A stretch of DNA of 64,000 nt. Origin: Nothophaeocryptopus gaeumannii. Lineage: Eukaryota; Ascomycota; Dothideomycetes; Mycosphaerellales; Mycosphaerellaceae. Positions 11,201 to 22,352 of the stretch are shown here, piece by piece (positions within the stretch are counted from its first letter, which is position 1; the number at the start of each line of letters is the position of its first letter). The notes below the pieces were generated by a model. The model did no database searches. It was not told where the DNA came from and saw only the letters and a program-made list of their open reading frames with translations. Location of the stretch: positions 372,001-436,000 of the forward strand of contig JASISA010000002.1 of assembly GCA_031771865.1 (NCBI GenBank), given 5' to 3'. Both the position numbers and the translations under genes were made by a program.

Positions 11201-14200
11201 CTCCTTGCAAGCAACACCTTCGGGCGCCGGGGCAGGCTCAACTGGCCTGGCAGCGAGAACTGTGACACTCTCCTGGAGCTCACGCATCATGCTTTCCATG
11301 CTAGCCAAGTCCTCCTTCATGGCGGCACCTTCCGCCGGCTGAGACGAGGCATGGTGGCTAGGCATATCTTGTACAGTCTGATCCATGGCCTCGATCTTGA
11401 TTTGCAGCTGAGCGAGGAGCACCTCCACCTTCTCAAAATATGCCTTGCTGATGTTGGCTGATGAAGCTGCAGCTGCGCCATCGGAAGACAGGTCCCCGAA
11501 CTGTTCTGGGACAACGCCATCCGCAAGGACGATCTCGCCGTCCTCAGGCGCTGCCGACTTTCCATTCAACTTATCCATCTCAGCACGCAGACTGGTCATT
11601 CCGTCCTTGAGGGTCTCAAGAATCTCGTAATTGACCGTCTGATCCAGAGGCTTATCAAGAGTCTTGACAATATCGTTGCGTAGACTCTCCATACCCTCGT
11701 TGAGGGCATCGAGGACTTGGCTTTGGTGTTGCATAACCGTCTCTGGATTGTCCAGTTTCCTCTCAAGGTGGGACCGCAGATCATCCAGACCGAGGCGGAC
11801 GGCGTCAAGGACCTCTTCGTTGCTGCCGCCGTGCACCACGCTCCCCGCGATGGAACTCCGCAGATTTTCGAATTCGCCGCGAATGGCTTCAAGCTGCTCA
11901 GTCGAGATGCCTTCGCTCTCGCGCCTGGATAATGTCTCTCGCACTTCATCGAGACTAGAGCGGATAGCGGCAAGAGCCTCATCGTCTGGATCTAGAGAGC
12001 GCTCATTGGTGCTGCCACCCACAACCATTGCGCTGCCCAGTGAGTCCTTGAAGGTTTCCAGCTCGAGCTTGATGGCAGATAGAGCCTCTGCAGATGCGTC
12101 ATTTTGATCACTGAGCATCTGAGTCCGAAGATCATCAATCGTCTCTCGTACGCCTGAGGCTATGGCGTCTCTGTCAACATCACTGATCATAGCATGGATG
12201 GACTCCTTGAGTACCGCAAGCTCCTCCTTCATGGTGCTGATGACTTCTTCAGTGGCACTGCTAGAAAGTGTGCTCATGTCGCTGCTGTTGATCCTGACGT
12301 GAAGTGCGCCCATACTATCTTGGATGGTTTCGAGCAGCTCGCTCTTGTCGGCCTGGTTAGCATTGAGTATGGCACCCTTGAGTTGTTCGAATTCTTCTTT
12401 CATGGCCTCATTGAGTTCCTCATTTGATGTCATGTCATCGTTTCGGCTTTCGATATGGGCCTTCAGATCATCCAACCCCTCCTTGAGAGCAATGACGACT
12501 GCAGTGGTCTGGCCAGCGTTAGAGTCCTCAACGTCACGCACCGATCCAGTGTTGACGGCATCATGGAGATGTTCAAACTCGGCTTTGATATACTCCAACA
12601 TCTCGGCACGGCCGGCGTCGTGAGATGGACCATCGGCGACGAATCCTCGTACGTCCTCTCGTAGCTGTTCAAGTCCAACCTTGACGGTGTCAACGATCTC
12701 GTCCTTGCCGGTAACGTCTTGTGCTCGGTCGACGTAGGATTCGATCTCAGCTCGCAGAGACTCAAGACCATCTTTCACGGCATCCAGGACTTGCTCAGTA
12801 TCTCTTCCATTGGCAGCGGAGTATTGCTTGAACTCAACGCGCATGCCTTCAACAAGCTCACGAAGCTGAGCCAAGACCTGCTCGCCAAGTCCGCCAAACG
12901 GAATGGTAGAACCATCAAGGCTGGCCTTGACTGCATCGAAAAGGTCGTCGCGGCTGATCTCGATCTCGCGAGGCGCTGCTGGTCCATGGTTGACGAGTCC
13001 ATCCTTGACTGCTTCGAGCACCAATGCCTGAATCGCCTCGTGGTCCATTGCGGGCTCAGCAGTTGTTGGCTTGTGCTCGTCCAAGGCTTGTCGCACATTC
13101 CCGATGAGTTCCTCTTTCAGGCCCGCAAGCTGCTCCGCGGGATATGGCGCCTGGAAATGCTTAAGCGCTTCTTGCATGACTTCGTATACCTCGGCCTTGT
13201 CGATTTGGACAGGGCCGGTCTCCGCCTGGCTGCTGCGATGTTCTTCGAGGCCTTCTTTGAGGACTGCCAGGATCTCATCGCGCTCAAGTCCAAATTGTTG
13301 CAGCTCAATATTGGGTTCGAAGTCCTTCAAACCTTCCTTGACTGCATCCAGAACTCCATCTCTGTCCAGGCCCGAGCTCTCTTCTTCAGGCGCCTTCTTC
13401 TCCACGGCATTGCTGTGCTCAGAAAGTGCGTGCTTGACCATTGCCAACATCTCGTCTCCATCCGGTCCGGAGCGTGCGACTGCCAGTTGCTTGAACGTGT
13501 CGTCGTCCTGCTCAGCGCGTTCCTTGAGCATACTCGAAAGGCTCTGCTTTAACTCAGACAAGCCTTCTTCGACGATTCGCTGAACCTCCTCCAAGTGCTC
13601 GGCCTCCTTGTTATCGTTGATTGACTTGTCCAATGTGTTGTTGAGCGAAGTTTCGCCAATCTGATCCAGCTTCTTTCCAAGTTCTCTGCCCATGCCGAGG
13701 ACTTCGCCTCTGAGATCACGAACGAGTCCCTTGACTTCAGATGTGGTGCCGCCAGTATGAAGCACTGAATCCTTGATCCGTTGAAGAATCTTCAGCAGCT
13801 CTTCTTCGTTCGCAGCACTTCTCGCAGACGTCTTGGATCCTCTGACCTGTGCAGAATCGAAGTTCAGCTCCAGCTGCGGTGGTCCACCGTCTGCATTACG
13901 GACAGGAACCAACGCCCGAGACTCTCGGCTGTCCTTGATGAATTGTGTCAACTCTTCTACTTTCTTCGTGGCCTCCTTGTTCTCTTTCCCGCTCTTCTCC
14001 ATCAGCTCAGAAAGCGTGCCCAGAAGTCTTTCTTGGCCATCTTTTGTCACCATCTCCCGGATGATCTTCTCCAGCATCGCCACGCTTGCTGCCCCCTCAA
14101 CTGAGTACGGCGAAGGTGATCCAGGGCATCTCGTATCGTCCAGGAAGCTGTGTGCGCTAGCAGCGCGAGGCAAACCGAAAGATTTGCCAGCAGAAGGAGG

Positions 14201-15279
14201 CGAACCGAAAGCCTTGTTGTCCAAGAAATGGCTGTGTCCGCTCGCACTACGCGCAGAGCTGCCACCAAATGGTGGTGGAGGACTAAGGAGGCCTTGAGTG
14301 GAAGACACAGTTTGTGACAGATCGCGTAGACTCTTGCGAATGTCCTCGTCTCGTGAGTTGGTGGCCTCCTTCAATGTCAAGAGATCAGTCGCATTGTCTT
14401 TGCTCCGTCTGCTTAGCTGGTGCATTTCCTTCTGAAGGTTCGTCGCGATGGATGTAAGATTCAAAAGCTGGGCTGAGAAGTCATAGTTCGTGTGCACTCT
14501 GGTGCCACCTGGCGTGCTGGGACCGTTGGTGATGTCACCGAATGGCGGTGGGTCGGGCACCTGCATCGTCTGCAGTGCCAGCATTGTCGCGGATGGTGGA
14601 GTGTTCTCGCCGAGAATCGATCGCGGCGGCTGTCTCGAGGTCGGTCTGAGCGTTGGAGTCTCCTTCATCGGGTCCTTCTCTGTGGGAGTCGGGGTAGTAG
14701 CGCGAGGTGACGCAGAAAGGTCGTCGAAGCTAGTCATACGACTGGGCATAAACGATGATCTCGAAGTCGGTCGCTCGGGGGATCGCTCTGGGGATCGGTT
14801 GTTTTCGAGGTAGCTACGGAGGTCCTTGACAGGGCTCGTCTGGAAGGACTGCATGCGCTTGTGGTGGCCCTTGACCAGACTGCGCTCATCGCCTGGAGGG
14901 AGCTTGTTGGAAGTGTAAGATGAGATGGGAGCGCTCTCACGAGCCTTCTCTACGATCTGCCTGGCAGCCGCGGCAATACCAGCGGATGTGTTCGCCTTCG
15001 TAGTTGGCGTTCCTTGAGATGGGTTCAGAGGGAGAGGCGGCGGTGCGCGTTCGGGGTCGGAGCTGTCCCACCTACGTTTGAGCTTGGTCAGTAAACTCAT
15101 CCTTCATCTCCAGCCATGTCTTCCCATTCGTTTCAGTTGGGACGATAGAGTATATGGTATGTTGACATGTCCTTCGAAACAAAGCATTGTACTCACATGG
15201 GCACACTGCTGCGGCCGCTCTCCGAGAAGGAATGCTGGTGGCCTCGGTCGCGTGAAGCTTCCCTCTCCGCCGCCGACAT
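8249..15279 (-). CDS. Giant fungal coiled-coil repeat protein, ~2301 aa
   Basis: This is a very long, acidic, mostly helical protein, probably a cytoskeletal, septal or organelle scaffold; the role is inferred from composition only. I prefer two exons, 15279-15197 and 15071-8249, with a 125-nt GT-AG intron. The N-terminus is then 'MSAAEREASRDRGHQHSFSE', and the join reads 'SSVPMWDSSDPERAPPPLPLNP'. An unspliced alternative starts at ATG 15100 (2283 residues, MSLLTKLKRRWDSS). Order along the chain: a disordered Ser/Pro-rich N-terminal ~350 residues; a region of ~500-1150 with at least 15 copies of a short helical unit (for example DAVKDGLESLR, TVKVGLEQLRED, ALKEGLDDLKAH, TLKDGMTSLRAE); long coiled coils to about residue 1930; then a basic, disordered tail ending acidic. 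I do not recognise an orthologue by name. Confidence 0.8.
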
Positions 15280-15769
15280 TTCACCCGCTGATGGGTGGTG
15301 TTGTGGTATGGGGTTGTTGCGAGTCGAGCCGAGATTGCTGGAATGTATCGTGTAACTATTCGATCTAGTACACACCGCGCCAGGCGAGCAATCGCATTGT
15401 AGAGCGGATGAGCAACCAACAAATTCTGAACAGTATTGCAATGCGCGCTCCAACGTCTATTTCGCGGAAATGGTGCAGCGAGGGAAGTTGAGAGAAAGTA
15501 TGGTAGCAGTGTTGCTTGACCCGCGATGTTCTTCAACCGCGTGGACCCCAGTCGCAGCTTCTGCTTTGGTTGGCGCCACATCCGCACAGACACGGGTCCG
15601 TCCGCGTTGTCAAGAGCAACCGGTAGACTTCTCCGAATCTGCCGACACACGTGACATCCAACAACTCGCCAAGCCTCCCACACCTCGCCGAAATCTCCAA
15701 GGTCCATCTTCGCGGAAGTTGGCTTCGTCGCTGCACTGCACGGGACATACTAACCACAGGACAGCCAGA
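15280..15769. promoter_or_regulatory. Shared divergent promoter of the coiled-coil gene and eL27
   Basis: Start codons at 15279 (minus) and 15770 (plus) face away from each other across 490 bp, so both promoters must lie here. Overlapping frames in this stretch are not credible genes. I cannot point to specific factor sites with confidence. Confidence 0.6.
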
Positions 15770-16391
15770 ATGAAGTGTATGTATACGCAATTTTGAGATG
15801 CTGTATAGTATGCTGACAATGCTTGTGCAGTCCTCAAGGTCGGCCGAGTGGTACGTCTGCCATTGCATGCACTCTACACCAGCAAATGCGAAATATCGAA
15901 TCCCATGACCCGAACGAACATTTCGAGAACTAACAAATATCCCCCATAGGCCATCATCTCGCGCGGTCGCTACGCCGGAAAGAAGGTCGTCATCATCCAG
16001 CCACAGGACAACGGCTCGAAGAAGCACCCCTTCCCTCACGCACTCGTCGCCGGTATCGAGCGCTACCCTCAACAAATCACCCGCCGCATGTCGAAAACGC
16101 GCCAGAACAAGCGCAGCAAGGTGAAGCCTTTCATCAAGGTCATCAACTACAACCACTTGATGCCCACACGTTACACGCTCGAGTTGGAGGGATTGAAGGG
16201 TGTTGTCACCAACGAGACCTTCACCGAGGTCACCCAGCGCGAGGAGGCAAAGAAGACTGTCAAGAAGGCATTGGAGGAGCGCTACTCATCCGGCAAGAAC
16301 CGATGGTTCTTCACCCCGTTGCGTATGTTTACACCACTTGTAAGAGATTGGATGTAAGACATGGGCACTAACTCGGACATCAGGATTCTAA
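15770..16391 (+). CDS. RPL27: 60S ribosomal protein eL27 (L27e), four exons with micro-exons
   Basis: This cytosolic large-subunit ribosomal protein reconstructs to 135 residues; the family is about 136. The exons are 15770-15776 (7 nt), 15831-15850 (20 nt), 15950-16322 and 16384-16391 (8 nt), with introns of 54, 99 and 61 nt, all GT-AG. The result starts 'MKFLKVGRVAIISRGRYAGK', includes the KOW-like segment 'KVVIIQPQDNG' and 'MSKTRQNKRSKVKPFIKVIN', and ends 'WFFTPLRF' with the stop in the last 8-nt exon. Every join restores a conserved eL27 residue (Phe3, Val9/Ala10, the terminal Arg-Phe), so confidence is high. A long-frame search would find only the third exon from an internal Met. It is transcribed divergently from the coiled-coil gene. 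Confidence 0.95.
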
Positions 16392-17444
16392 ATGCGAAAA
16401 GTCTGGCAATGAGGGACAGGATGTGTGCATTGAGAATTCAGGCGTTATGTGACTGCCGGTCGCGGTCTGGGAATGAGCGAGACCTGCTAGGCAGCCTAGA
16501 TATCTGCCGCAATTGACAAGATGAACAGCATAACATACTCTCTCACTGCTCTCAGACACTAACCTACTCCATGAATGGATGTTTGAGGAATGCGCAAACG
16601 ATGGTGTAGGCTCGTGAAAGCAAGACATGCGCAGTGGATGGCATTGGAAGGCATCCAAGTCTGGTTGAAGGCGAAAGAAAACGCAATCACGGCAGGGTCA
16701 ACAAATCGCAGAATACGGTTTCGACAATGCCGGAAAGAACCTGCTGTGGCCGCAAGGTGCGCCATGAACGATCAATAACTGCGAACTAACCTTCTGCGTG
16801 GTCTATACTGGACTCCTACCTGGCACCGATTAGATTTACACAGACGACGGCATATGGCACAGAGAGTCAGGCTCAGCGACGCAGGACAAACCGAGAAGAT
16901 GATGAAGATCGGACAAGTCGCCGCCTCTGAGGAAATCGTCATTGACTACTGCGCGTTCCCCGTGCAACAGAGCCAAAGCGACTACGCCTCTCATGGCTGG
17001 CACAAGTCTTGGGATATCATGTTCCGATGTCCCGCCTCTGTCCTCTTTTCAAGCATATGCGGGCACGCCTTTTGTCTTGCTACGTCGACATTACGGCCAC
17101 GCGTTTGGTCTTGAGCTCTGGTTATACTCTGAACGCGCGCATCGCTATGTGAATACCTCGAGCTGCAACGGCAAATCCACAAGGATCTTCACCCACATTG
17201 GACTGAAGGCCAAGCTCGTCACATGCCCGCACTCCATGGCATTTTCCCTCACTCCCGCTTGCCTAAATGCATCTGCTCCTGCCTAGCCAATGAGATCAGC
17301 CGTACCAGAAATAAAGCCCGCTAACAGCTGCGCTAGATCCTTCGCCTGCTTCTTCTTCTCCAAACTCGACTTCCATTCTCAGTTTCTTGACTTCTTCTCC
17401 ACCGTCGTCCAAAGAAATTTACAACTGAGCCGTAATCGAGCAAG
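16392..17444. other. Intergenic region, no supported gene
   Basis: There are about 1.05 kb between eL27 and the next gene. The frames are short, lie on both strands, and carry no recognisable motif. The last ~100 bp, rich in CTTC/CTTCTTC pyrimidine tracts just before the ATG at 17445, look like a fungal core promoter and 5' UTR. Confidence 0.45.
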
Positions 17445-19045
17445 ATGGTCAGATCAATTAGTGGCGAGCCGACGGCCACCATCTACGACGTCCTGCAAGA
17501 GCTGCTCGATAGGTCAGTAGATGCAGATATCACCAAGTTCGAAGAAGACACACTGAACGAATACAGAATCTGCAAATCCGTTGATATCAACACTATGAAG
17601 ACACTGCGACTGGTCGACAACGCATTGGAAGCCTCCGCCACTAAACTCCTCTTCAGCCATGTCGAAGTACAGCCAAACGAAGAAAGCGTTGCTAGATGCA
17701 TGAACATTGTAGCTGCGCCCAATCTTCGCGGTCTCGTCGCAAGCGTCACATTCCACACTTCCGACAACCCTACAGCTAACCATTACAACGATTACAAGTA
17801 AGTTCCTAGGTCAGACCTACAAGGGACGCGTGTCGTCCTACATAGATTTGGATAAGTCTATTCTAACATTTCTGCAGCGGCGCCGACTTCGAGGAGTGGC
17901 GGGAGGAAGCCTTACCACTCGACTCATTCTGTACTGCCCTGGTGAGCATCGGTAAATTCAGAAACCTTCGATCGGTGGAATTGAACTTCGCAGAGAATTG
18001 TATGGGCGGCTCAAATCAGTTCGCTGAAGGCCCAGAGACCTTTTCGTTCCGCATGAGGGTGATGCGGTCTTTAGTCAAGGGACTGACCAGCACTGGGAAG
18101 AGTCCATCCAGAGTCCACCGTCTGATTATCAAGAATCTGCAGGACAAATTCGACTCGAATTTGGTGCCCAAGAAGGATTGGTTATCTGTTCTGAGCAAGC
18201 TCGACGTTATGGCTCTCCAGATCGCCTCAGAAACAGACGATGCTGCTCCGGAAATGGAACTCGGCCTGGAGGAGATCCATGAGTTCTACAACACCCAGTT
18301 ACGAAAACACATCCTCGATCCTGTGGCACCAAAACTCCGCTCCTTGAAACTCTACGGCCGTCAGCAAGCCTGGGGCTACTACCCACACATCGACCTTCGA
18401 ACTCTTGAGTTTCCTCACCTCGAGTCTCTCGCTTTGGGCCAGTTCACCTTCGCTCACGATTGGCAATTCGACTGGATCTGTGCACATTCTAATTTGGAGG
18501 CTCTTATCCTGGAAGACTGCCCCATCATCCACGCTGGCAAAACATCTTCCTATGACATGACATTCGAGCACGTCGACCCGCAGCCTACCGAGCCCGATGA
18601 GTACGATGGCCTGTGCTGGCATTACGAGAGTCGATGGCATACTTCGCTTCGTCGCTTTGCGAGAGAACTCATGAAGTTGAGACATTTCGGCTTTGGCTCG
18701 GTGGCGCGACACCAATTTGACCAGGTGACCGGCCGTCAATTGGACACCGCTTTCGAGAGCGCAGACGAACTTGGAGTTCAGCTAAGGCGTGATCGTTATG
18801 TGATTTTCGATGCTGGGACCGGGCCGAGTCCGATCTGTGGGCCGAATGACAGAGGGAAGGAGATTATCTGGACCTATTCCTCCGAGGAAGAAATGGTTGG
18901 TGATGATGAAGTGGAGGTAGAAGTAGAGGAAAACGAAAGGGGATATGGGGCCTCCTGGGAAGATGCACCGCTGCCACCGAAGTGCGATAAGGAGGATCTT
19001 CGGGCACTAAAGGACTTGATCTGTGCTGTACAAACCCGGCGCTGA
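17445..19045 (+). CDS. F-box-like hypothetical protein, 506 aa
   Basis: Two exons (17445-17797, 17878-19045) with an 80-nt GTAAGT..CAG intron give 506 residues. The N-terminal part contains 'TMKTLRLVDNALEASATKLLFSHVEV', the degenerate F-box tail common in fungal 'LRLVN..L..LATPLLF' proteins, followed by 'NLRGLVASVTFHT' and further leucine-rich stretches (LRSLKLYGR, LRTLEFPHLESLALGQF, LEALILEDCPI). The C-terminus is acidic (EEEMVGDDEVEVEVEENE). The join reads 'NDYNGADFEEW'. A role as an SCF adaptor is inferred and weaker than for the gene at 6171-7950, because a canonical N-terminal LP motif is absent. Confidence 0.75.
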
Positions 19046-19295
19046 GTGGAGAGAAACGAGCGGACGATTCGCTATGGTCGCATATATCGCGATTCGATCG
19101 ATTTGATGGGCTTCCGAGGAAAGAGGAGATGCCGACATACTGTACGCTCACCTACACTCTGAGCGGGACCGTGCTTAGTCATATGCCAAGTGGAAGCAGC
19201 TGAGATGCACATCGCCACCAACGCTCTGACTTCGAGCATACATAACAATATCACCTAACATCCTCCTACGCCAATCTCCTCATCCATGCCTCAAG

Positions 19296-20177
19296 ATGGC
19301 AAATATGGGACCTGCTGAAAGGCTGCGCCTAGCCCGTGAAACCCAAAACAACACCCTTGGCTTCCTCAGACTCCCACCCGAAATCCGATCTCAGATCTAC
19401 GAACTGAGTCTCCTTAAAAACAAGATCTTCTCTACCTTCGGCGGCGAAGTCTTCGAGTTCTGCGACCATTACCAACGAGAAGAGAGCTACCTGCACCTCC
19501 GTCGCCTCCAGCACCAAGACCTCTCCGAATGGAACCTCCAACACAGCCACGCCCTCACATCGCTCTCCGACTATGCCACCCTCGTCAACATGAGTCAAGT
19601 CTGTCGAAATCTCAGAGCCGAAGTATTGAAGATGTTCTATGCGAACAACACATTCCAACTCCGCGTCCACCTCTCGCCACAAGATGCCCATCTCGATCAA
19701 TCTATCTCTCATATCCGCTGGCTACGCAGTCGACCATCTTACATTCTCCCATATCTCAAATCAATCATACTATACTTCGAACTACCAGATACCTGTCAAT
19801 ACCTAACTCGCTTGTCGCAGCGAATGAGGCCGACTACCATCTGTGATTATGGGGTGAAGGTACATGTCGATGTGATGAGAGGGAAGGTGATGGTTTTCCA
19901 GGGTTCATGGAGAAGAAGGCCGAAGGCTTTTGGATTGTGGCATTGTGGGATGTGTTGGGAGAGATTGAAGAGGAATGTTGATAGCGTGCATGGGGTCGAG
20001 GAGTTTGGGAAGATGTGTGAGAATTGGGCTGAGAGTGAGTGGACTGCGAAGGATTGGGTAAAATTGGTGCATTTTGTTGTTGAGTGGGCGAGGAAGGGTG
20101 TTGATGTGGTAGGGCAAGAGCTCAAGGATGGCGAGGATGGAGTCGTGAGGTATGAGTGCTCGATTGGGACGAGATGA
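19296..20177 (+). CDS. 2EXR/F-box-like 'LPPEIR' family protein, 293 aa
   Basis: This single-exon protein starts at ATG 19296. Its N-terminal 'LGFLRLPPEIRSQIYELSLL' is the hallmark of a large fungal family (2EXR-like, F-box-resembling) of unknown function. It then carries 'LVNMSQVCRNLRAEVLKMFYANNTFQLRV', the second conserved block, in which a residue from the 'old-relative' core is followed by a short beta segment. No membrane segment is visible. It is the first of several related genes in the next 16 kb. Codon use in the last third is more purine-rich (GGGAAGATG-type runs) than in the first, as also seen in the next paralogue. Confidence 0.78.
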   Translation: MANMGPAERLRLARETQNNTLGFLRLPPEIRSQIYELSLLKNKIFSTFGGEVFEFCDHYQREESYLHLRRLQHQDLSEWNLQHSHALTSLSDYATLVNMSQVCRNLRAEVLKMFYANNTFQLRVHLSPQDAHLDQSISHIRWLRSRPSYILPYLKSIILYFELPDTCQYLTRLSQRMRPTTICDYGVKVHVDVMRGKVMVFQGSWRRRPKAFGLWHCGMCWERLKRNVDSVHGVEEFGKMCENWAESEWTAKDWVKLVHFVVEWARKGVDVVGQELKDGEDGVVRYECSIGTR

Positions 20178-20373
20178 TAAAGAGTTGGGGCATGTGAAAC
20201 GCACGAATAGCGAGAGCCAACCGATGATGGTCGGCACACCATTAACTTATGGATTTACAACATCGACCAGAGGAGTTACAGATTTCAGCACTCGCTCTCA
20301 CCGGCACTTGCTCCTGTCGCCCTTCCCGTTGATTGAAGGGGCCATTTCGAATGCGCTGCTTCCCACCGACAGC

Positions 20374-21210
20374 ATGCTTCCGAAATGCAGGAAGACAAAC
20401 CCCGATGCTCTCATTCAGTACCAACCACACTGTCCCCTTCTCCAGCTTCCAGGAGAACTTCGCAACGAGATCTACAGACTAGTCCTGACAGACCACGCGC
20501 AACATACACCCGAGCAGAAAAGTCCAACCTACACCGAACTAGGAACACTCGTCTCAAAAGAAGACAGATCCTCCCGTCTCGAAATCCGAACCTTCAAATC
20601 CCCCTTATTCAGCCAAACCTGTCGCCAAATCCAACTCGAATGCCTCTCCTACCTCTTCCACTACTTCAAATTCATCTACACCCTCGAATGTACACCCCGC
20701 GGAGGCTTCCACGTTAGACCATCGAAATCGACGATTCAGCTCGCCAGTCTGCCGAATGTGAAGGGGCTGGTTGTGAGGGATGTTCTTTTTCAGTTTCGTA
20801 TACCTAACGATGAAGGGCCCCATGATCCTTTTTATGGGCATCTCCTCACCGCCGCATGTCTCGATTGGTTTCGTATTGCGGGTACATCTATGGACTATCT
20901 GATTGCAAATGACTTACCCAACCCCGAGGAGCTACGAGCGGCGATATCTCGTGGGAAGATGGGGGAGCTGGAGAGGCTTGTCGAGACTGCTGGAGGGCTT
21001 GCATTGGGTGGGACGGGCTGGGCGGCGAAGCTTGCGGTTAAGCAGGTCTCGGGTGTGTTCTTGAGTGAGAGGTTTCGTTTTGGGATTATGTATTGGGCGA
21101 GGAGGAATGCGTTGAGGATGGAGAGGGTGGGGTTGAAGGCGGGGGCGTGGTGGGAGGGTATGAAGGGCAGATGGGAAAGAATAGGGGGAGGAAGAAAGGG
21201 CGAACTGTAG
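20374..21210 (+). CDS. 'LPGELRN' family protein, 278 aa
   Basis: This is a paralogue of the minus-strand gene at 21304-22104. I chose ATG 20374 because the family N-terminus (MLPKCRK..PLLQLPGELRNEIYRLVL) begins here; the frame is open further upstream but lacks family sequence. The second conserved block is 'FSQTCRQIQLECLSYLFHYFKFIYTLE', followed by 'VLFQFRIPNDEGPHDP' and a basic C-terminal helix. It lies about 200 bp after the preceding family member, on the same strand, and about 95 bp from the convergent paralogue. The function is unknown; an F-box-like protein-interaction role is possible. Confidence 0.75.
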   Translation: MLPKCRKTNPDALIQYQPHCPLLQLPGELRNEIYRLVLTDHAQHTPEQKSPTYTELGTLVSKEDRSSRLEIRTFKSPLFSQTCRQIQLECLSYLFHYFKFIYTLECTPRGGFHVRPSKSTIQLASLPNVKGLVVRDVLFQFRIPNDEGPHDPFYGHLLTAACLDWFRIAGTSMDYLIANDLPNPEELRAAISRGKMGELERLVETAGGLALGGTGWAAKLAVKQVSGVFLSERFRFGIMYWARRNALRMERVGLKAGAWWEGMKGRWERIGGGRKGEL

Positions 21211-21303
21211 ATTTAACGCGGTGGTGAGTGAGTACTGCCGCTTCTGAATACAGAGTATGGGTGTTGAAGTATGACCTGGAAGCTCTGAATCAAGTCTCCT
21301 CCT

Positions 21304-22104
21304 TCATTTGCTCTTGCCAAATCTACTATCGCTCATTCCACTGAACTTCTTCCACCTCGCCTCGATCCTATCCGTCACGGCCATAAAACAAACCGCACCC
21401 CACAACTTCACACCGTTCAACCCAAGTCTTCTCACCATCATTTTCGCAACTTCTTCCGCCGTCCTCGGGTACACCCCATCAGCCGCTAAGTTCTGCAACT
21501 TCTCCGAGATTTCTATGAATTTCTGGCTCTTCCGGCGCTCCCTCACGACCTCTGTCCGAGGCTCCGCCCATGTCAGCTTCGCGCCTTCGAAGCTGAAAGC
21601 CTCTCGATACAGGACTTCTGTACCGCGACCATGTCCGGCTCTGGGGCCGTGTGGCTGAGGAACGGAGAGACGGAAAGAGATGAAGTTGAGTTTGATGTCC
21701 TTGAAAATTCGGTCTTTCAACAGCTTACCGATGGCTTTGCTGAATTTGAGCTCTAGTCTCGCGCAGTTTTCTAGCGAGATAGTGTAGACGAATTTGCCAT
21801 GCGTGAAGTAGTAGGATAGCGACTCGGCTCGAAGTTGCTGACATGTTCGAGCGATCGCGGGGACGTGAAGGGTCCGGAGTTCGATTCGAGTGTCTCTTGA
21901 CGGTGGGCTTGCTGAAGAGACATCCTCGCGGCCGGTATGGTTGATGAGACTGAGATTGTTTAAGTCCTTCTCGACCGTCTCAGATTCTTCGCTGAAAAGC
22001 ACGAGATCAAAGATCTGATTTCTAAGTTCGCCGGGAAGTTGAAGGAGGCGAGATCCTGTCTGGAGGCGCAGCGAAGGTGGCTTGCGTCGAAGTATGGACA
22101 ACAT
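21304..22104 (-). CDS. 'LPGELRN' family protein, 266 aa
   Basis: This single-exon gene runs from ATG 22104 to the stop at 21304. The N-terminus reads 'GSRLLQLPGELRNQIFDLVLFSEE', then 'IELRTLHVPAIARTCQQLRAESLSYYFTHGKFVYTISLENCARLEL', which aligns block for block with the neighbour at 20374-21210 and with the broken copy at 26371-27257. A basic C-terminal half (VREKRRKSQ-like, KMMVRRLGLNGVKLW) follows. It is convergent with its paralogue; the pair probably arose by inverted duplication or independent insertion. The function is unknown. Confidence 0.76.
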   Translation of the reverse strand: MLSILRRKPPSLRLQTGSRLLQLPGELRNQIFDLVLFSEESETVEKDLNNLSLINHTGREDVSSASPPSRDTRIELRTLHVPAIARTCQQLRAESLSYYFTHGKFVYTISLENCARLELKFSKAIGKLLKDRIFKDIKLNFISFRLSVPQPHGPRAGHGRGTEVLYREAFSFEGAKLTWAEPRTEVVRERRKSQKFIEISEKLQNLAADGVYPRTAEEVAKMMVRRLGLNGVKLWGAVCFMAVTDRIEARWKKFSGMSDSRFGKSK

Positions 22105-22352
22105 CTTCCTGGCCGTCTGGTGAGAGCGAGATTGTTGAAAATGTGACGTTGGTCGTGGAAGGTGCGCGAGAAAAAGCGTGTAGCTACTAAGCTGAAGCCC
22201 GTTGAATTACTTCAACACTCGACGCACGTCGCACAACGCGCAGGTGAAGTGTTGCAAGTGTGAGTGAAGGCAACTTGCCATTCGGGTACCATAATGAAGT
22301 TTTCGGTGCCTCCAACGCCTCGCTCAGCTTTGCAGGCTTTCGTGGTCATTAT

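Noticed and set aside
12719..13552. 277-codon open frame on the plus strand
   Set aside because: It lies entirely inside the minus-strand coiled-coil gene and has no domain sequence; it is a shadow of the repeated coding pattern.
15072..15707. 211-codon minus-strand frame upstream of the coiled-coil gene
   Set aside because: It crosses the shared promoter, the proposed first exon in another frame and the intron. Its composition is not protein-like.
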